The notes below the pieces were generated by a model. That model was not told where the DNA came from, did no database searches, and saw nothing but the letters and a program-made list of their open reading frames with translations. Of a DNA stretch of 64,000 nt, positions 10,987 through 19,897 are shown piece by piece; position 1 is the first letter of the stretch, and each line of letters begins with the position of its first letter. The translations under genes were made by a program, and so were the position numbers. This DNA comes from Opitutia bacterium (GTDB lineage: Bacteria > Verrucomicrobiota > Verrucomicrobiia > Opitutales > Opitutaceae). Where the stretch lies: positions 1 through 64,000 of the forward strand of contig JACRHS010000001.1 of assembly GCA_016217595.1 (NCBI GenBank), read 5' to 3'.

Positions 10987-11445
10987 GGGCGCGGACCATA
11001 CCCCAACCCGCCCCGCCAACCGAGTCGTTGGTTTGACTCCGGCCATCTCACGAAAATCGCTAATAATTCGGGCCGCGCCAAAACGACACAGGATTTTCGA
11101 GCTCCTCGCTGGAGATTAAATCGCTTTAGACTCCTTTCCATATACTTACGATTATTGCTAACGACTCTCACCACCAGCCGACCAAAAGCCGCGCTTTTAA
11201 CTTTGTCGGCGTCCAACTTCTACCCCTATTGACAGCACTCACTCGCGGCGTGTTTTTGCTTTTATAGATTCTTTATGAATTGGTTAAAAAACCGTGCCAA
11301 CCGCTTTTCCCCTTCCAATGCCCCGTTGACCACCCCGATCACTCCCACCCTTCCACCGCGTTCTGGACTGCGTTCGATGCGAGGTTGCCCGCCATAAAAA
11401 GTGAGCTGGTCTTCGCTGCGCACGACACCTTTTCTCGGGGTTCCC
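10987..11445. other. Intergenic region between the GNAT and GH97-type genes
   Basis: About 460 bp between divergently transcribed genes. It is less GC-rich than the coding sequence around it. A TTGACA hexamer (11229-11234) could be a -35 box for the glycosidase gene, but no -10 stands at proper distance; the best candidate, TATAGA at 11263-11268, is 28 bp away. I see no convincing gene or RNA. Confidence 0.4.
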
Positions 11446-13278
11446 ATGAAGATTTGGTCGTTACTCCTCCTGCTTTCTTTAATGGCACGTGCAATCGCTG
11501 CGGCAGAACCGCTGGCGGTGGCTTCACCCGACGGCAAACTCCAGCTCACATTCGCCGCCGACGTTGAGGGCCGGATGACCTACACGTTTGCCGCCGACGG
11601 CCGGACTTGGATCGACGCATCGCCCGTGGGTCTGGCCGGGGTGGAACCGGCGGCGGTTGTCGGCACTGCGCGGCGCTCAGTCGATACCGTCTGGCATCCC
11701 GTCTGGGGCAAACGCGCCGTTGTGCCCGACGTGTTCAACGAGCTCACGTTGGACCTAAAGAGCTACCGCATCGTGGCCCGCGCCTACAACGAGGGCGTGG
11801 CGTTCCGCTACGAGGAGCCGACCGGCAAGGCCACCGCCGAGCTGACGCAGTTTCGCTTCGCAGGCGACTACACGGCATGGTTCTACAACGGAGAACATCC
11901 CAATCTCGGGCCGGAAAAACTCTCCGCCAGCAATGGCAAGCGGCGTCCGGTTATGACGATCCAGGCGGATCGCTCGGCCTTCCTGGCGATTCACGAAGCC
12001 GATTTGCCCAGCGGCGATCCGCTCGTGCTGCAATCGCAGGCGGGCGACACGATGTTCAGCGTCGCCTCCAAACCCAACCCGGCGTGGCGCGTGATTTTCT
12101 TTGGCCGGACACCGGGAGCGATGGTCGATTCGCATTTGATCGAGCTGCTAAATCCGCCGCCCGCCGCCGGGCTGTCGTTTGACTGGGTGAAGCCGGGCGT
12201 GGCGGTGTGGGACTGGCGCATCAACGGCGCGCAAGTGGAGGGTTTTAAGTACGAGATGTCGCTGCCCTCGTGGAAACGCATGGTGGATTTCGCGGCCGAG
12301 CACGGCCTGCGTTATCTGGTGCTCGACGCCGATTGGTACGGACCGGAATTCGGCCCAGACTCTGATCCGACGAAGGGTGGCAAGGTCGCGCAAGTCCGCG
12401 AGATCATCGCCTACGGCAAAACCAAGAGCGTCGGCGTGTGGCTTTATCTCAACGACGTCGGCGGCCGGAAATTCCCCTTGGAGCAAACGCTCCAGCAATA
12501 CGGCCAGTGGGGCGCGGCCGGCATCAAGTACGGTTTCATGCGTGGCACGCCGGTGGAGAAAAACACCCGCACGCGGCTGATCACCGAGCTATGCGCGAAA
12601 AATAAACTGCTCTGTGATTTCCACGACGGTCCGGTGCACCCGTACGGCCAGATGCGCACATGGCCCAACGCCGTGACCCGCGAGTTTTGCCACGCGCAAC
12701 TCGATGCGCATCGCGTTTTCCAGCCCAAGACGTTTGTCACGACGGTTTTCGTCAACATGCTCGCCGGCCCGCTCGATATGAACAATGGCCTCGCCGATCT
12801 TACGCAGGCCGGACGCGTGGACGAACCCTCACCCGTGCCTTCGACACTGGCGGCCGAAGCCGCGCGCACGTTGATCGTATTTTCCGGCGCCACGATCATC
12901 CCCGATATTCCCGAACATTACCGGAAACACCCAGAGCTGATCCAATTCATCGCCGCCGAACGGATGCCGTGGCGCGAGAGCCACACGCTCAGCGGCGCCA
13001 TCGGCGAATACATCGTCATGGCCCGCCAGGCCGCGGATGGCGTCTGGCTCGTCGGCGCCGCCACCAACGAGGAGGCGCGCGAACTGGACATCTCGCTCGC
13101 GTTTCTTGCCGAAGGACCGCATGAGGCGACCATCATCGAGGATGGCGATGACTCCGATTACCGCACGCACCGCGAAAGCTACAAAGCGGCCCAGCGCACT
13201 GTCACCCGAGCCGACACCATCCGGGTCAAACTCGCCCCTGGCGGCGGCGCCTGTGTGCTGCTCCGAGCCAAGCAATAA
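11446..13278 (+). CDS. Secreted GH97-family-like glycoside hydrolase (alpha-glucosidase / alpha-galactosidase type)
   Basis: 610 residues. The ATG at 11446 begins a clear signal peptide (MKIWSLLLLLSLMARAIAA), so periplasmic or extracellular location is likely; a GTG 15 codons earlier is less plausible. The N-terminal beta-sandwich (about 25-270) is followed by a barrel with LVLDADWYGPEFG (near 290), AGIKYGFMRG (Gly363 where retaining members carry an Asp nucleophile) and FHDGPVHPYG (Asp394). RTWPNAVTREF, LAGPLDMNNG and a C-terminal beta domain follow. This domain order is that of GH97. The Gly resembles the inverting SusB group, but the glutamates I expect there (HEP and QEYNA motifs) are not conserved, so activity and stereochemistry are uncertain. 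It should act on alpha-linked sugars from polysaccharides. Confidence 0.8.
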   Translation: MKIWSLLLLLSLMARAIAAAEPLAVASPDGKLQLTFAADVEGRMTYTFAADGRTWIDASPVGLAGVEPAAVVGTARRSVDTVWHPVWGKRAVVPDVFNELTLDLKSYRIVARAYNEGVAFRYEEPTGKATAELTQFRFAGDYTAWFYNGEHPNLGPEKLSASNGKRRPVMTIQADRSAFLAIHEADLPSGDPLVLQSQAGDTMFSVASKPNPAWRVIFFGRTPGAMVDSHLIELLNPPPAAGLSFDWVKPGVAVWDWRINGAQVEGFKYEMSLPSWKRMVDFAAEHGLRYLVLDADWYGPEFGPDSDPTKGGKVAQVREIIAYGKTKSVGVWLYLNDVGGRKFPLEQTLQQYGQWGAAGIKYGFMRGTPVEKNTRTRLITELCAKNKLLCDFHDGPVHPYGQMRTWPNAVTREFCHAQLDAHRVFQPKTFVTTVFVNMLAGPLDMNNGLADLTQAGRVDEPSPVPSTLAAEAARTLIVFSGATIIPDIPEHYRKHPELIQFIAAERMPWRESHTLSGAIGEYIVMARQAADGVWLVGAATNEEARELDISLAFLAEGPHEATIIEDGDDSDYRTHRESYKAAQRTVTRADTIRVKLAPGGGACVLLRAKQ

Positions 13279-13321
13279 GCGCCCTATTCAGGCGCACGCG
13301 GCATGGCGCACCTCATGACGG

Positions 13322-13337
13322 TGGCAATCCGAGTGCT
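13322..13337 (+). promoter_or_regulatory. Candidate sigma-54 type -24/-12 element before the porin cassette
   Basis: TGGCAATCCGAGTGCT has GG and GC exactly 10 bp apart and matches 9 of 12 defined positions of the TGGCACG-N4-TTGCW consensus. It lies 52 bp before the porin start codon. A TAATAAT sequence at about 13352-13358 is an alternative sigma-70 -10 box. No Pho box could be recognised here. Confidence 0.3.
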
Positions 13338-13389
13338 TAGATCTGCGAACTGGTAATAATACCTATTAATCAGTCTGCGGAGAGTGGCG

Positions 13390-14562
13390 ATGTACATAGA
13401 GCACCGCTATTCTCCAATGAATCTACGTCTATTATCGTACGCGAGCTTTGCCGTCGGCTTGTCACTCAATCCGTCGATGCTTTGCGCCGCCTCCGTTGAG
13501 GAACGACTCAAGCAACTTGAAGATACCGTCAATGTTCTGGCGCAAGAAAATGCTGCGCTGAAAAAGCAGCTCGGCGCTGCCGCCAAAACAGCTCCGGCTG
13601 CCGTCACGGTCACTCCCCAAGGCAAGGAAACCAAGCTCGCCCTCGGAGGCTTCATACAAACGCACGGCGAATGTGGCGACGCACCCGATGCGCGCTTTCC
13701 AGCCGCCGATCGTTTCCTCATCCGTCGCGCGCGTCTCGGCGTCAAAGGCACGTTCGCTGAGAGCTTTGATTTCACCCTTCAGTCCGACTGGGGCAACAAC
13801 TCGCTGAATGCCACCTCCGGCTTCCGGGCCCAGCTCACCGATGCCTTCATCGTCTGGAACAAATACTCTTTTGCCAACATCACCGCCGGTCAGTTCAAGG
13901 TGCCTTACGGCTACGATCAATTACTCGCCGACACCAAGACGCTGACTGTCGAGCGCACTCTGCCCAACGATCTGCTCTCGCTGCCCCGGCAGGCCGGAGC
14001 GATGGTGGCCGGAACCTTCTTCGACAAAAAATTCGGTTACGCCGCGGCACTCGGCAACGGCAACGGCAATAACAACAGCGTTAACGATAATGAGCAGATG
14101 ACCTATATCGGGCGCGTTTATGCCACCGCGTTCGACCAGCAGGGCGTGAAACTCAATGTCGGCGTCAACGGCTTCACCGGCTACGATACCGGCGCTTTCA
14201 CCGGCCACCGCACCGGTCGCGGGGCCGACGCACAGCTCTATTTCTCCGGCTTCGAGCTCGATGCTGAAATCTTGCGCACACACTTCGATCGCGACCTGGG
14301 GATCGACTACAACGCCCAAGGCTGGTCGCTGATGGGTTCCTATTTCATCGTGCCCAACAAGTGGCAGTGCCTGTTCCGCTACGAATCCTACGATCCGAAT
14401 ACCAGCGTCGCCAACGACAAGACCACGCTGCGCACCATCGGCTTCAGTTACCTTCTCAAAGGCGACGACCTGAAGCTCCAACTCAACTACCTCATCGGCA
14501 ATCCACCCGGAGCGAAAACCCATCAGGACCGCCTCCTCGGTCGGATGCAAATCGTGTACTGA
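13390..14562 (+). CDS. OprP/OprO-type phosphate-selective porin
   Basis: 390 residues from the ATG at 13390, chosen because GGAGAG at 13379-13384 sits at good spacing; a second ATG at 13417 would give a shorter signal peptide. After the signal region (cleavage near SMLCAAS) comes a short coiled coil (VEERLKQLEDTVNVLAQENA) typical of trimeric porins. The barrel follows, with the family signature RFLIRRARLGVKGTFAESFD and many amphipathic strands to the end (DRLLGRMQIVY, ending in an aromatic). It should form an anion channel in the outer membrane. It heads a cassette with two PstS-like genes and a chemoreceptor, which points to phosphate or a related oxyanion. A GC-rich hairpin (14588-14618, arms AGCGCGC/GCGCGCT) lies after its stop and may protect the upstream mRNA. 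Confidence 0.85.
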   Translation: MYIEHRYSPMNLRLLSYASFAVGLSLNPSMLCAASVEERLKQLEDTVNVLAQENAALKKQLGAAAKTAPAAVTVTPQGKETKLALGGFIQTHGECGDAPDARFPAADRFLIRRARLGVKGTFAESFDFTLQSDWGNNSLNATSGFRAQLTDAFIVWNKYSFANITAGQFKVPYGYDQLLADTKTLTVERTLPNDLLSLPRQAGAMVAGTFFDKKFGYAAALGNGNGNNNSVNDNEQMTYIGRVYATAFDQQGVKLNVGVNGFTGYDTGAFTGHRTGRGADAQLYFSGFELDAEILRTHFDRDLGIDYNAQGWSLMGSYFIVPNKWQCLFRYESYDPNTSVANDKTTLRTIGFSYLLKGDDLKLQLNYLIGNPPGAKTHQDRLLGRMQIVY

Positions 14563-14644
14563 GCCTCCTCGCCACATTTTCCGCCACAGCGCGCTGCCCT
14601 CGCCAGAGGCCGCGCGCTTGAGCGTCTCCCACCGCTATTCGCAT

Positions 14645-15391
14645 ATGAAAATCAGCCACGTTTCTCTCTCCCTTTCGGTCGCATTCGCCCTCGCGCTCTC
14701 CGCATCCGCTCAGACGGTTTTGCGTTTCGCCGGCGCCACCACGTTGGAAAAAGCCATCAAGCCCATCGCAGGCGCCATCGGCCAGACCCACAAAGTCACC
14801 ATTGAACTCGTGCCCAACGGCGCGGGTCGCGGCCTCGAAGATCTCGTGGCCGGCAAAGCCCAGGTCGCCATGCTCGCGGGCTCGCTCACCAACTTCGCCG
14901 CCCAGATCAACGGGAAGAAACCCGGCACCATCGATCCGGAAAAACTGAAAGTGCATCCCTTGTTCGAGATGGGCGCGGTGGTCATCGTTCATCCCTCCAA
15001 CCCCGTCGCTTCGCTCACCCACGAACAGATTCGCGGGCTTTTTAGCGGCAAGATCACCAATTGGAAAGAGGTCGGCGGCCCCGACACCCCGGTGCTCATC
15101 GTGATCTCGGCGCCGTCCGACGGTGTCCGCTCGGTGGTCACCGAGAAGATCATGGCGGACACGGCCTATGCCGCTACCGCCCGCATGTTCCAAACTTCGC
15201 CCGAAATGAACAAGGTCGTCGCCCAAGTGCCCGGAGCGGTCGCCATGCTGAGCGAGAAAAATGCCGCTCCCGAAGTCCGCGCCATCAAACCCGCGCAACC
15301 CATCCTTGTGCCCTACTCTCTCATCTCCATCGGCGAACCGACCGAGCCGATCAAAAGCATCATCGCCGAGATTCAAACCCGGCTCAAGTAA
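14645..15391 (+). CDS. PstS-like phosphate/oxyanion binding protein (copy 1)
   Basis: 248 residues from the ATG at 14645, with signal peptide MKISHVSLSLSVAFALALSA and cleavage near SAQ. The fold is a type II periplasmic binding protein of the PstS family. The N-terminal ligand segment is RFAGATTLEKAIKPIAGAIG; GAGRGLEDLVAGKAQVAM and [17 protein letters not shown] follow. The hallmark [14 protein letters not shown] lies at about 130-144. It is shorter than E. coli PstS (about 320 mature residues), like many short PstS-family proteins. No pstC, pstA or pstB follows, so it may serve the neighbouring chemoreceptor rather than uptake. The gene is duplicated directly downstream. Confidence 0.85.
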   Translation: MKISHVSLSLSVAFALALSASAQTVLRFAGATTLEKAIKPIAGAIGQTHKVTIELVPNGAGRGLEDLVAGKAQVAMLAGSLTNFAAQINGKKPGTIDPEKLKVHPLFEMGAVVIVHPSNPVASLTHEQIRGLFSGKITNWKEVGGPDTPVLIVISAPSDGVRSVVTEKIMADTAYAATARMFQTSPEMNKVVAQVPGAVAMLSEKNAAPEVRAIKPAQPILVPYSLISIGEPTEPIKSIIAEIQTRLK

Positions 15392-15415
15392 CCGCCTTTG
15401 CTCCTCACTTTCGTC

Positions 15416-16168
15416 ATGAAAACTGCACGTTCATCCATCCTCCTCCTATGCCTCGCCATCGCGCCGGCATTGTTGGCTCAAACTGCCATCAAGTTCAATG
15501 GATCCAGCACCACGCACAAGATGCTGCTGCCTTACGCTGACGCCATCGCCAGCGCCCATAAGGCCAAGATTGTCTTCGTGCCCAACGGCACCGGCCGCGG
15601 ACTGGAGGACCTCGCCGCGGGCCGAGCGGATGTGGCCATGATCACCGGCGATCTCTCTTATTTCGCCCAATTGCTCAACGAAGCGAAGGCCGGCACGATC
15701 GATCCTGCCAAGGCCCGCACCTTCCGGCTGGCCGATCTCGAAAAAACGGCCGCCACCGCCATCGTGCATCCCAGCAACCCGGTGGCCAAGTTGACGCACG
15801 CCCAGCTTCAAGGTCTGTTCAGCGGCAAGATCACCAATTGGAAAGAGGTCGGCGGACCCGATCTCGCGGTCGTGCCCATCCTGCCCTCTCCCTCGGACGG
15901 CGTGTTCGGCTCATTCACCGTGGCGATCATGAAGGGCGTGCCCTTTGCGGCCACCGCCCGCAAGGTGACCCTCGCCACCGACCTGCCGAAAATCGTCGCC
16001 CAACTCCCGGGCGCCATCGCGTTCCTCAGCATTGCCAACGCCGTCGGCGAGGTGCGCAAGGCCGCGCCCGAGCCGCAATTTATTCCGCCCAACTACCTCG
16101 TCACGCTCGGCGAACCGGCCGAGCCCGTGAAATCACTCATCGCCGATTTCCAGGCACAGGTGAAATAA
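15416..16168 (+). CDS. PstS-like phosphate/oxyanion binding protein (copy 2)
   Basis: 250 residues from the ATG at 15416, starting 24 bp after copy 1 ends. It has signal peptide [20 protein letters not shown] and cleavage near LAQ. The family pattern is the same: [59 protein letters not shown] and [14 protein letters not shown]. The N-terminal binding loop reads GSSTT against GATT in copy 1, so ligand or affinity may differ. A stretch of 35 bases (15821-15855) is identical to copy 1 (15044-15078). It stops 13 bp before the chemoreceptor gene. Confidence 0.85.
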   Translation: MKTARSSILLLCLAIAPALLAQTAIKFNGSSTTHKMLLPYADAIASAHKAKIVFVPNGTGRGLEDLAAGRADVAMITGDLSYFAQLLNEAKAGTIDPAKARTFRLADLEKTAATAIVHPSNPVAKLTHAQLQGLFSGKITNWKEVGGPDLAVVPILPSPSDGVFGSFTVAIMKGVPFAATARKVTLATDLPKIVAQLPGAIAFLSIANAVGEVRKAAPEPQFIPPNYLVTLGEPAEPVKSLIADFQAQVK

Positions 16169-16181
16169 GCGCTTTCCCAGC

Positions 16182-17717
16182 ATGAGAACCCTCGGTCATC
16201 GTATCTATGCACTCGTCGGCGCTCTGCTTGCCGGTGTGATTCTGACTGTGGCGCTCTCCATGGTGTCAACAGATCGGCTGGTCACCGCCACTGAGCAACT
16301 CGGCCGCGTCAATCTGGCCAGCATCGAGCTGATCCAGCAGCTCAGCTCGCTGTTCGATCGCCAAAACTCCATTGTCAACGGTGCCCCGGCCGAGATGGAT
16401 CTGGCCAAGGCCAAGGCCCGCGCCGACGAATTCCGCAAAGCGGGTGAGGACGTCAAAGCCCTCATCGCCAAACTCTCGCCCCTGGCCACGGACGCCACCT
16501 TGCAAGCTGCTCTGGCCGCCGTGCAAAAAGAACTGCCGGCCTTCGCCGCCGGAGCCGAAAATGTCTTCAAGCTCGGTGCCGACTTCCTCCAGCAGCAAGC
16601 CGTGGAAACTCTGCAACAAGAGGTCAACCCCGTGCAGGACCGGATTCGCGCCGCCCAGGAAAAACTCACGCGCCGCGCGCTGGAAATCGCCGCGGCCGCC
16701 CCCGCCGGCATCACCGCGGAGGCGCGTTACGGGCGCAGTCTGATTATCATCGTGGGACTGCTCACGGTGCTCCTCGGTACGGCCGCGAGTGTGTGGGTCG
16801 TGCGCCGCTATGTCGTCGCCCCCTTGCAACACCTCGTCCGCGATCTGACTGACACCTCCGACCACTCCACTTCGTCCGCGCAATCCGTCGCCGAAGCCAG
16901 CCAGTCACTCGCCTCAGGTTCGAGCGAGCAGGCCGCCTCCGTCGAGGAGACCAGCGCCACTCTCGAAGAAATTGCGAGCGTGACCAAGCGTAACGCCGAG
17001 AACGCGCAAAATGCCCGTTCGCTCGCCGGTCGCGCCCGCGGCGCCGCCGAAGGTGGTGCCAGCGAAATGGAGCAAATGCGAGTGGCCGTGGCTGACATCA
17101 AGGCCGCCAGCGACAATATCGCGCAGATCATCAAGACCGTCGATGAGATCGCCTTCCAGACGAACATCCTCGCCCTCAATGCCGCGGTCGAAGCCGCTCG
17201 CGCGGGCGAAGCCGGTCTCGGTTTCGCGGTCGTAGCCGAGGAAGTCCGGGCTCTCGCCCAACGCAGCGTCGCTGCCGCCCGCGAGACCGCGGCCAAGATC
17301 GAGCACTCGCTCAAGGCCAGCACTCGCGGCGTTGAGATCAGCGGCAAGGTTGTTGCCCGCCTGCAGGAGATCGTCACCTCCGCCCGTGAGGTCGACCAGC
17401 TGGTGGACGAGATCGCCACCGCCTCGCAGGAGCAAAGCACCGGCATCGCCCAAGTCGGCACCGCCATCACTCAAATTGAGCGCGTGACCCAGTCCAACGC
17501 GGCGAACGCCGAGGAAACTTCGAGCGCCGCGCAGGAGCTGAACCATCAGACCGACACCTTGCGCCAGTGCATCGAGCAACTGCGCACCTTGGTTGAAGGC
17601 GGCGCGGGTGGGCAACGGATGGCCGTGGCCCACGAATCCGAGCAGAATCATGTGCCGCCGCCCGCCCCTGCGCCGGAGCGGCGCCGGGCCAAGCCGGCCC
17701 TCGTCTCGGCCAACTAA
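16182..17717 (+). CDS. Methyl-accepting chemotaxis protein
   Basis: 511 residues. Transmembrane segment 1 is at about 8-28 and segment 2 at about 186-208, bounding a periplasmic helical region of roughly 155 residues (probable four-helix bundle). A HAMP-like region follows. The cytoplasmic coiled coil has the conserved hairpin tip at 321-356, including [20 protein letters not shown] and [16 protein letters not shown], which bind CheA/CheW. The C-terminus is Pro/Ala/Arg-rich and lacks a CheR-docking pentapeptide (xWxxF). As last gene of the porin, PstS, PstS cassette it probably reports ligand-loaded binding protein to the flagellar or another Che pathway; that partnership is inferred from gene order. 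No che genes lie in the window. Confidence 0.9.
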   Translation: MRTLGHRIYALVGALLAGVILTVALSMVSTDRLVTATEQLGRVNLASIELIQQLSSLFDRQNSIVNGAPAEMDLAKAKARADEFRKAGEDVKALIAKLSPLATDATLQAALAAVQKELPAFAAGAENVFKLGADFLQQQAVETLQQEVNPVQDRIRAAQEKLTRRALEIAAAAPAGITAEARYGRSLIIIVGLLTVLLGTAASVWVVRRYVVAPLQHLVRDLTDTSDHSTSSAQSVAEASQSLASGSSEQAASVEETSATLEEIASVTKRNAENAQNARSLAGRARGAAEGGASEMEQMRVAVADIKAASDNIAQIIKTVDEIAFQTNILALNAAVEAARAGEAGLGFAVVAEEVRALAQRSVAAARETAAKIEHSLKASTRGVEISGKVVARLQEIVTSAREVDQLVDEIATASQEQSTGIAQVGTAITQIERVTQSNAANAEETSSAAQELNHQTDTLRQCIEQLRTLVEGGAGGQRMAVAHESEQNHVPPPAPAPERRRAKPALVSAN

Positions 17718-17741
17718 CGCCTTCTGCGTTTAGCGTTTTCG

Positions 17742-17776
17742 ATGCGTAAAGCGAAGCCGCTTTACGCATCTTTTTC
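17742..17776 (+). terminator. Rho-independent terminator of the porin/PstS/chemoreceptor cassette
   Basis: A perfect 13-bp stem GATGCGTAAAGCG / CGCTTTACGCATC with loop AAGC is followed by TTTTT (17772-17776). It starts 25 bp after the chemoreceptor stop codon, so transcription of the cassette should end here. Confidence 0.92.
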
Positions 17777-17901
17777 GTATCGTGGCCACGCCCTGCGGTT
17801 GTCTGCCGGCGGGAGATTTGGCTCGTGACGGTGGCGCCGCCGGGTAAGTTCGCGGATGTTTTCGCCGGTGCTGGCGATGATCATTCTCGACCTTCCCCGC
17901 C

Positions 17902-18660
17902 ATGAAATTCCTCCTGCCGATGCGCGCATTGCGGTTGCTTGTCCTCGGGCTATTCGCGCTGGGGTTGAGTGAACTTCCTGCCACAGCAGCGGCCGCGACG
18001 GCCAAGGTCCGCGTGCTGCTCGTGCTCGGCGGCCACGGTTTTCACAAAGAGCCGTTTTGGGCGCTGTTCGATGGCTGCCCCGATTCCACCTACGAGATCG
18101 TCGAGCATCCCGACGTTCACGCGATGTTCAAACCCGACAAGGCCAGGAGCTACGACGTGATGGTGTTCTACGACATGTGGGACGACATCACGGCCGAGGC
18201 CAAGGCGGACCTCGTGCAATGCTTGAAGGCCGGCAAAGGGCTGGTCGTCTTGCACCACGCCTATTGCAGTTATCGCAACTGGAGCGAGTACACGGAGATC
18301 GTCGGCGGCCGTTTCGAGTTCGTCGAATGGACTGACCGCGCGGGCAAACACCCGGCCACCTCCTACAAGCACAATGTCGATTTCACGGTTCGGGTGACCG
18401 ATCCGCTGCATCCGGTCACGCGCGGGATGTCCGATTTCAAAATTCACGACGAAACTTACAGGAACGGCCGCGTAAACCCGGGCGTCACGCCACTGCTCAC
18501 CACCGAGGAACCGACCAGCACGCCGACCCTCGGTTGGACGCATCGCTACGGTCAGGCCAAGGTCGTCACCCTGCTGCTCGGTCACGACACCAAAGCTTAC
18601 GAAAACGTGAACTTCCGCCGCTTCTTGCACCAAGCCATCCACTGGGTGGCGACGCCGTGA
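17902..18660 (+). CDS. Secreted ThuA-like domain protein
   Basis: 252 residues. Signal peptide at about 1-31 (LRLLVLGLFALGLSELPATA). The domain begins with VRVLLVLGGHGFHKEPFWAL and contains YDVMVFYDMWDD, GKGLVVLHHAYCSY, TDPLHPVTRGM and a C-terminal RRFLHQAIHWVATP, the pattern of ThuA-like proteins of the class I glutamine amidotransferase fold. ThuA is named from trehalose utilisation, but enzymatic function of the family is poorly defined; sugar-related metabolism is the usual context. It overlaps the next gene by 4 bp (GTGA), so the two are probably translated together. Confidence 0.85.
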   Translation: MKFLLPMRALRLLVLGLFALGLSELPATAAAATAKVRVLLVLGGHGFHKEPFWALFDGCPDSTYEIVEHPDVHAMFKPDKARSYDVMVFYDMWDDITAEAKADLVQCLKAGKGLVVLHHAYCSYRNWSEYTEIVGGRFEFVEWTDRAGKHPATSYKHNVDFTVRVTDPLHPVTRGMSDFKIHDETYRNGRVNPGVTPLLTTEEPTSTPTLGWTHRYGQAKVVTLLLGHDTKAYENVNFRRFLHQAIHWVATP

Positions 18661-19316
18661 CCGCCGCCGCATGGCAGGACGCCGCCGAGCGCGTCTTTGC
18701 CTATCTCGCCCTGACGACGCCCGCTCCGGCGACACCCTGCGATGCCGTGGTCGGCTTCGGACATTTCGATCTGCGCATCCCGCGCGCGTGTGGCACGCTC
18801 TTCCGTGCGGGTCGCGTCCGGCACATCATATTCACGGGCGGCATCGGCGCAGGCACCGCCGATCTCGGCGCTCCGGAAGCGGACGTGTTTAGCGCCGAGC
18901 TGCGCCGCGATTTTCCGGACATTTCTCCGGCGTCCGTGTTTACCGAAAACCAATCGACCAACACCGGCGAAAACATCCGGTTTACCGCCGCAAAACTCGC
19001 CCGCCAACAGCCCGCACTGGCTTTCGGGCACGGCATTCGCTCGGCGCTGCTGGTCGCCAACCCGTGCCGCCAACGTCGCGTCTGGCTCACCTGGCGCGCG
19101 AACCTGCCCGACGTCCCCGCGCACTGCGCGCCGCCCGCATCGAGTTTCGCCGCCGAGCAGGCTCTCTACGCCAGCAAAGGACAAGATATCCGCCTCCAGT
19201 TGCTCGGCGAAATCGAGCGCATCCTCGCCTATCCCGCCAAAGGCTGGATTCAGGCCGAGCCTGTGCCGCCCGAGATTCTCGCCGCGACCGAACAACTGCG
19301 CCTCGCACCGCGTTGA
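18657..19316 (+). CDS. YdcF-like DUF218 domain protein
   Basis: 219 residues from the GTG at 18657, which overlaps the TGA of the ThuA-like gene. DUF218 features: CDAVVGFGHFDLRIPRACG at the start, then RHIIFTGGIGAGT, EADVFSAELRRDF and VFTENQSTNTGENIRFTA, matching the glycine-rich strand and the E-x-S-x-N-T-x-E-N motif of the YdcF/SanA family. E. coli YdcF binds S-adenosylmethionine; other members act in envelope barrier function. There is no transmembrane segment, so a cytoplasmic YdcF type is more likely than SanA. Physiological role unknown. Confidence 0.8.
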   Translation: MTAAAWQDAAERVFAYLALTTPAPATPCDAVVGFGHFDLRIPRACGTLFRAGRVRHIIFTGGIGAGTADLGAPEADVFSAELRRDFPDISPASVFTENQSTNTGENIRFTAAKLARQQPALAFGHGIRSALLVANPCRQRRVWLTWRANLPDVPAHCAPPASSFAAEQALYASKGQDIRLQLLGEIERILAYPAKGWIQAEPVPPEILAATEQLRLAPR

Positions 19317-19331
19317 ACCGGCCGTGCCCGG

Positions 19332-19841
19332 CTATTTCCGCAAACGCGCGACGGGAGACTCCAGCTCCGGATTTGCAGCGGAGGCACGCCGCGCCGCACC
19401 GACGTGCAGTGCACGCGCGATCTCGGCATACCATGCCTCGAACGGCGCGTAGGACCGGCGGTCGCTCGTCACCACCGCCAGCAGTGCCTTCGCCCCCCGC
19501 GCCCGCAACGCCGCGTCGATGCGCAACCCGCACCCGCCCACTTTTACCTTCAATCGGGAACTGAGCTCGAAAACGGCAAATTTCAGGTGCGTCAATTTCA
19601 GCCGCGGATCTTCCAGCGAATGGCAAAACTCCACGGCATCGGGCGGCGGGGCTCCTGCGCCCCAATTGGTCGCAAAGATCAACACGGTATCGTTCTGTCG
19701 CAACCGCGCCGCCGAATAGCGGGCAACGTTGTGCACCTCCGCCTCCACGCCAGCATGGAGCAATCGTTCACGCACGGTTTGCGCAAACTGCTTCGTTTTA
19801 CCAGACACTGTGGCGTAGAGCACCGTAATCCCAGCTGACAT
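19332..19841 (-). CDS. Flavodoxin-like domain protein
   Basis: 169 residues from the ATG at 19841. The N-terminal strand and loop TVLYATVSGKTKQFAQTV has the T/S-x-T/S-G-x-T FMN phosphate-binding pattern. LIFATNWGAGAPPPDAVEF corresponds to the second FMN loop, and the third region (AVFELSSRLKVKVGGCG) lies where flavodoxin domains carry the next FMN contact. It probably binds FMN for single-electron transfer, though a reductase partner is not visible. It is the last gene of a probable minus-strand operon with the MFS gene (56 bp upstream) and the hydrolase. The much longer open frame extending to 21410 is antisense to the MFS gene and not used. Confidence 0.7.
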   Translation of the reverse strand: MSAGITVLYATVSGKTKQFAQTVRERLLHAGVEAEVHNVARYSAARLRQNDTVLIFATNWGAGAPPPDAVEFCHSLEDPRLKLTHLKFAVFELSSRLKVKVGGCGLRIDAALRARGAKALLAVVTSDRRSYAPFEAWYAEIARALHVGAARRASAANPELESPVARLRK

Positions 19842-19897
19842 GGATGGTGCGCACGCTGAACTCGCTCCGGCCTCCTGCCAAGCACGACCTCGCATCT

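Noticed and set aside
13279-13389. Pho box upstream of the oxyanion porin
   Set aside because: I looked for CTGTCATA-like direct repeats at 11-bp spacing and found none.
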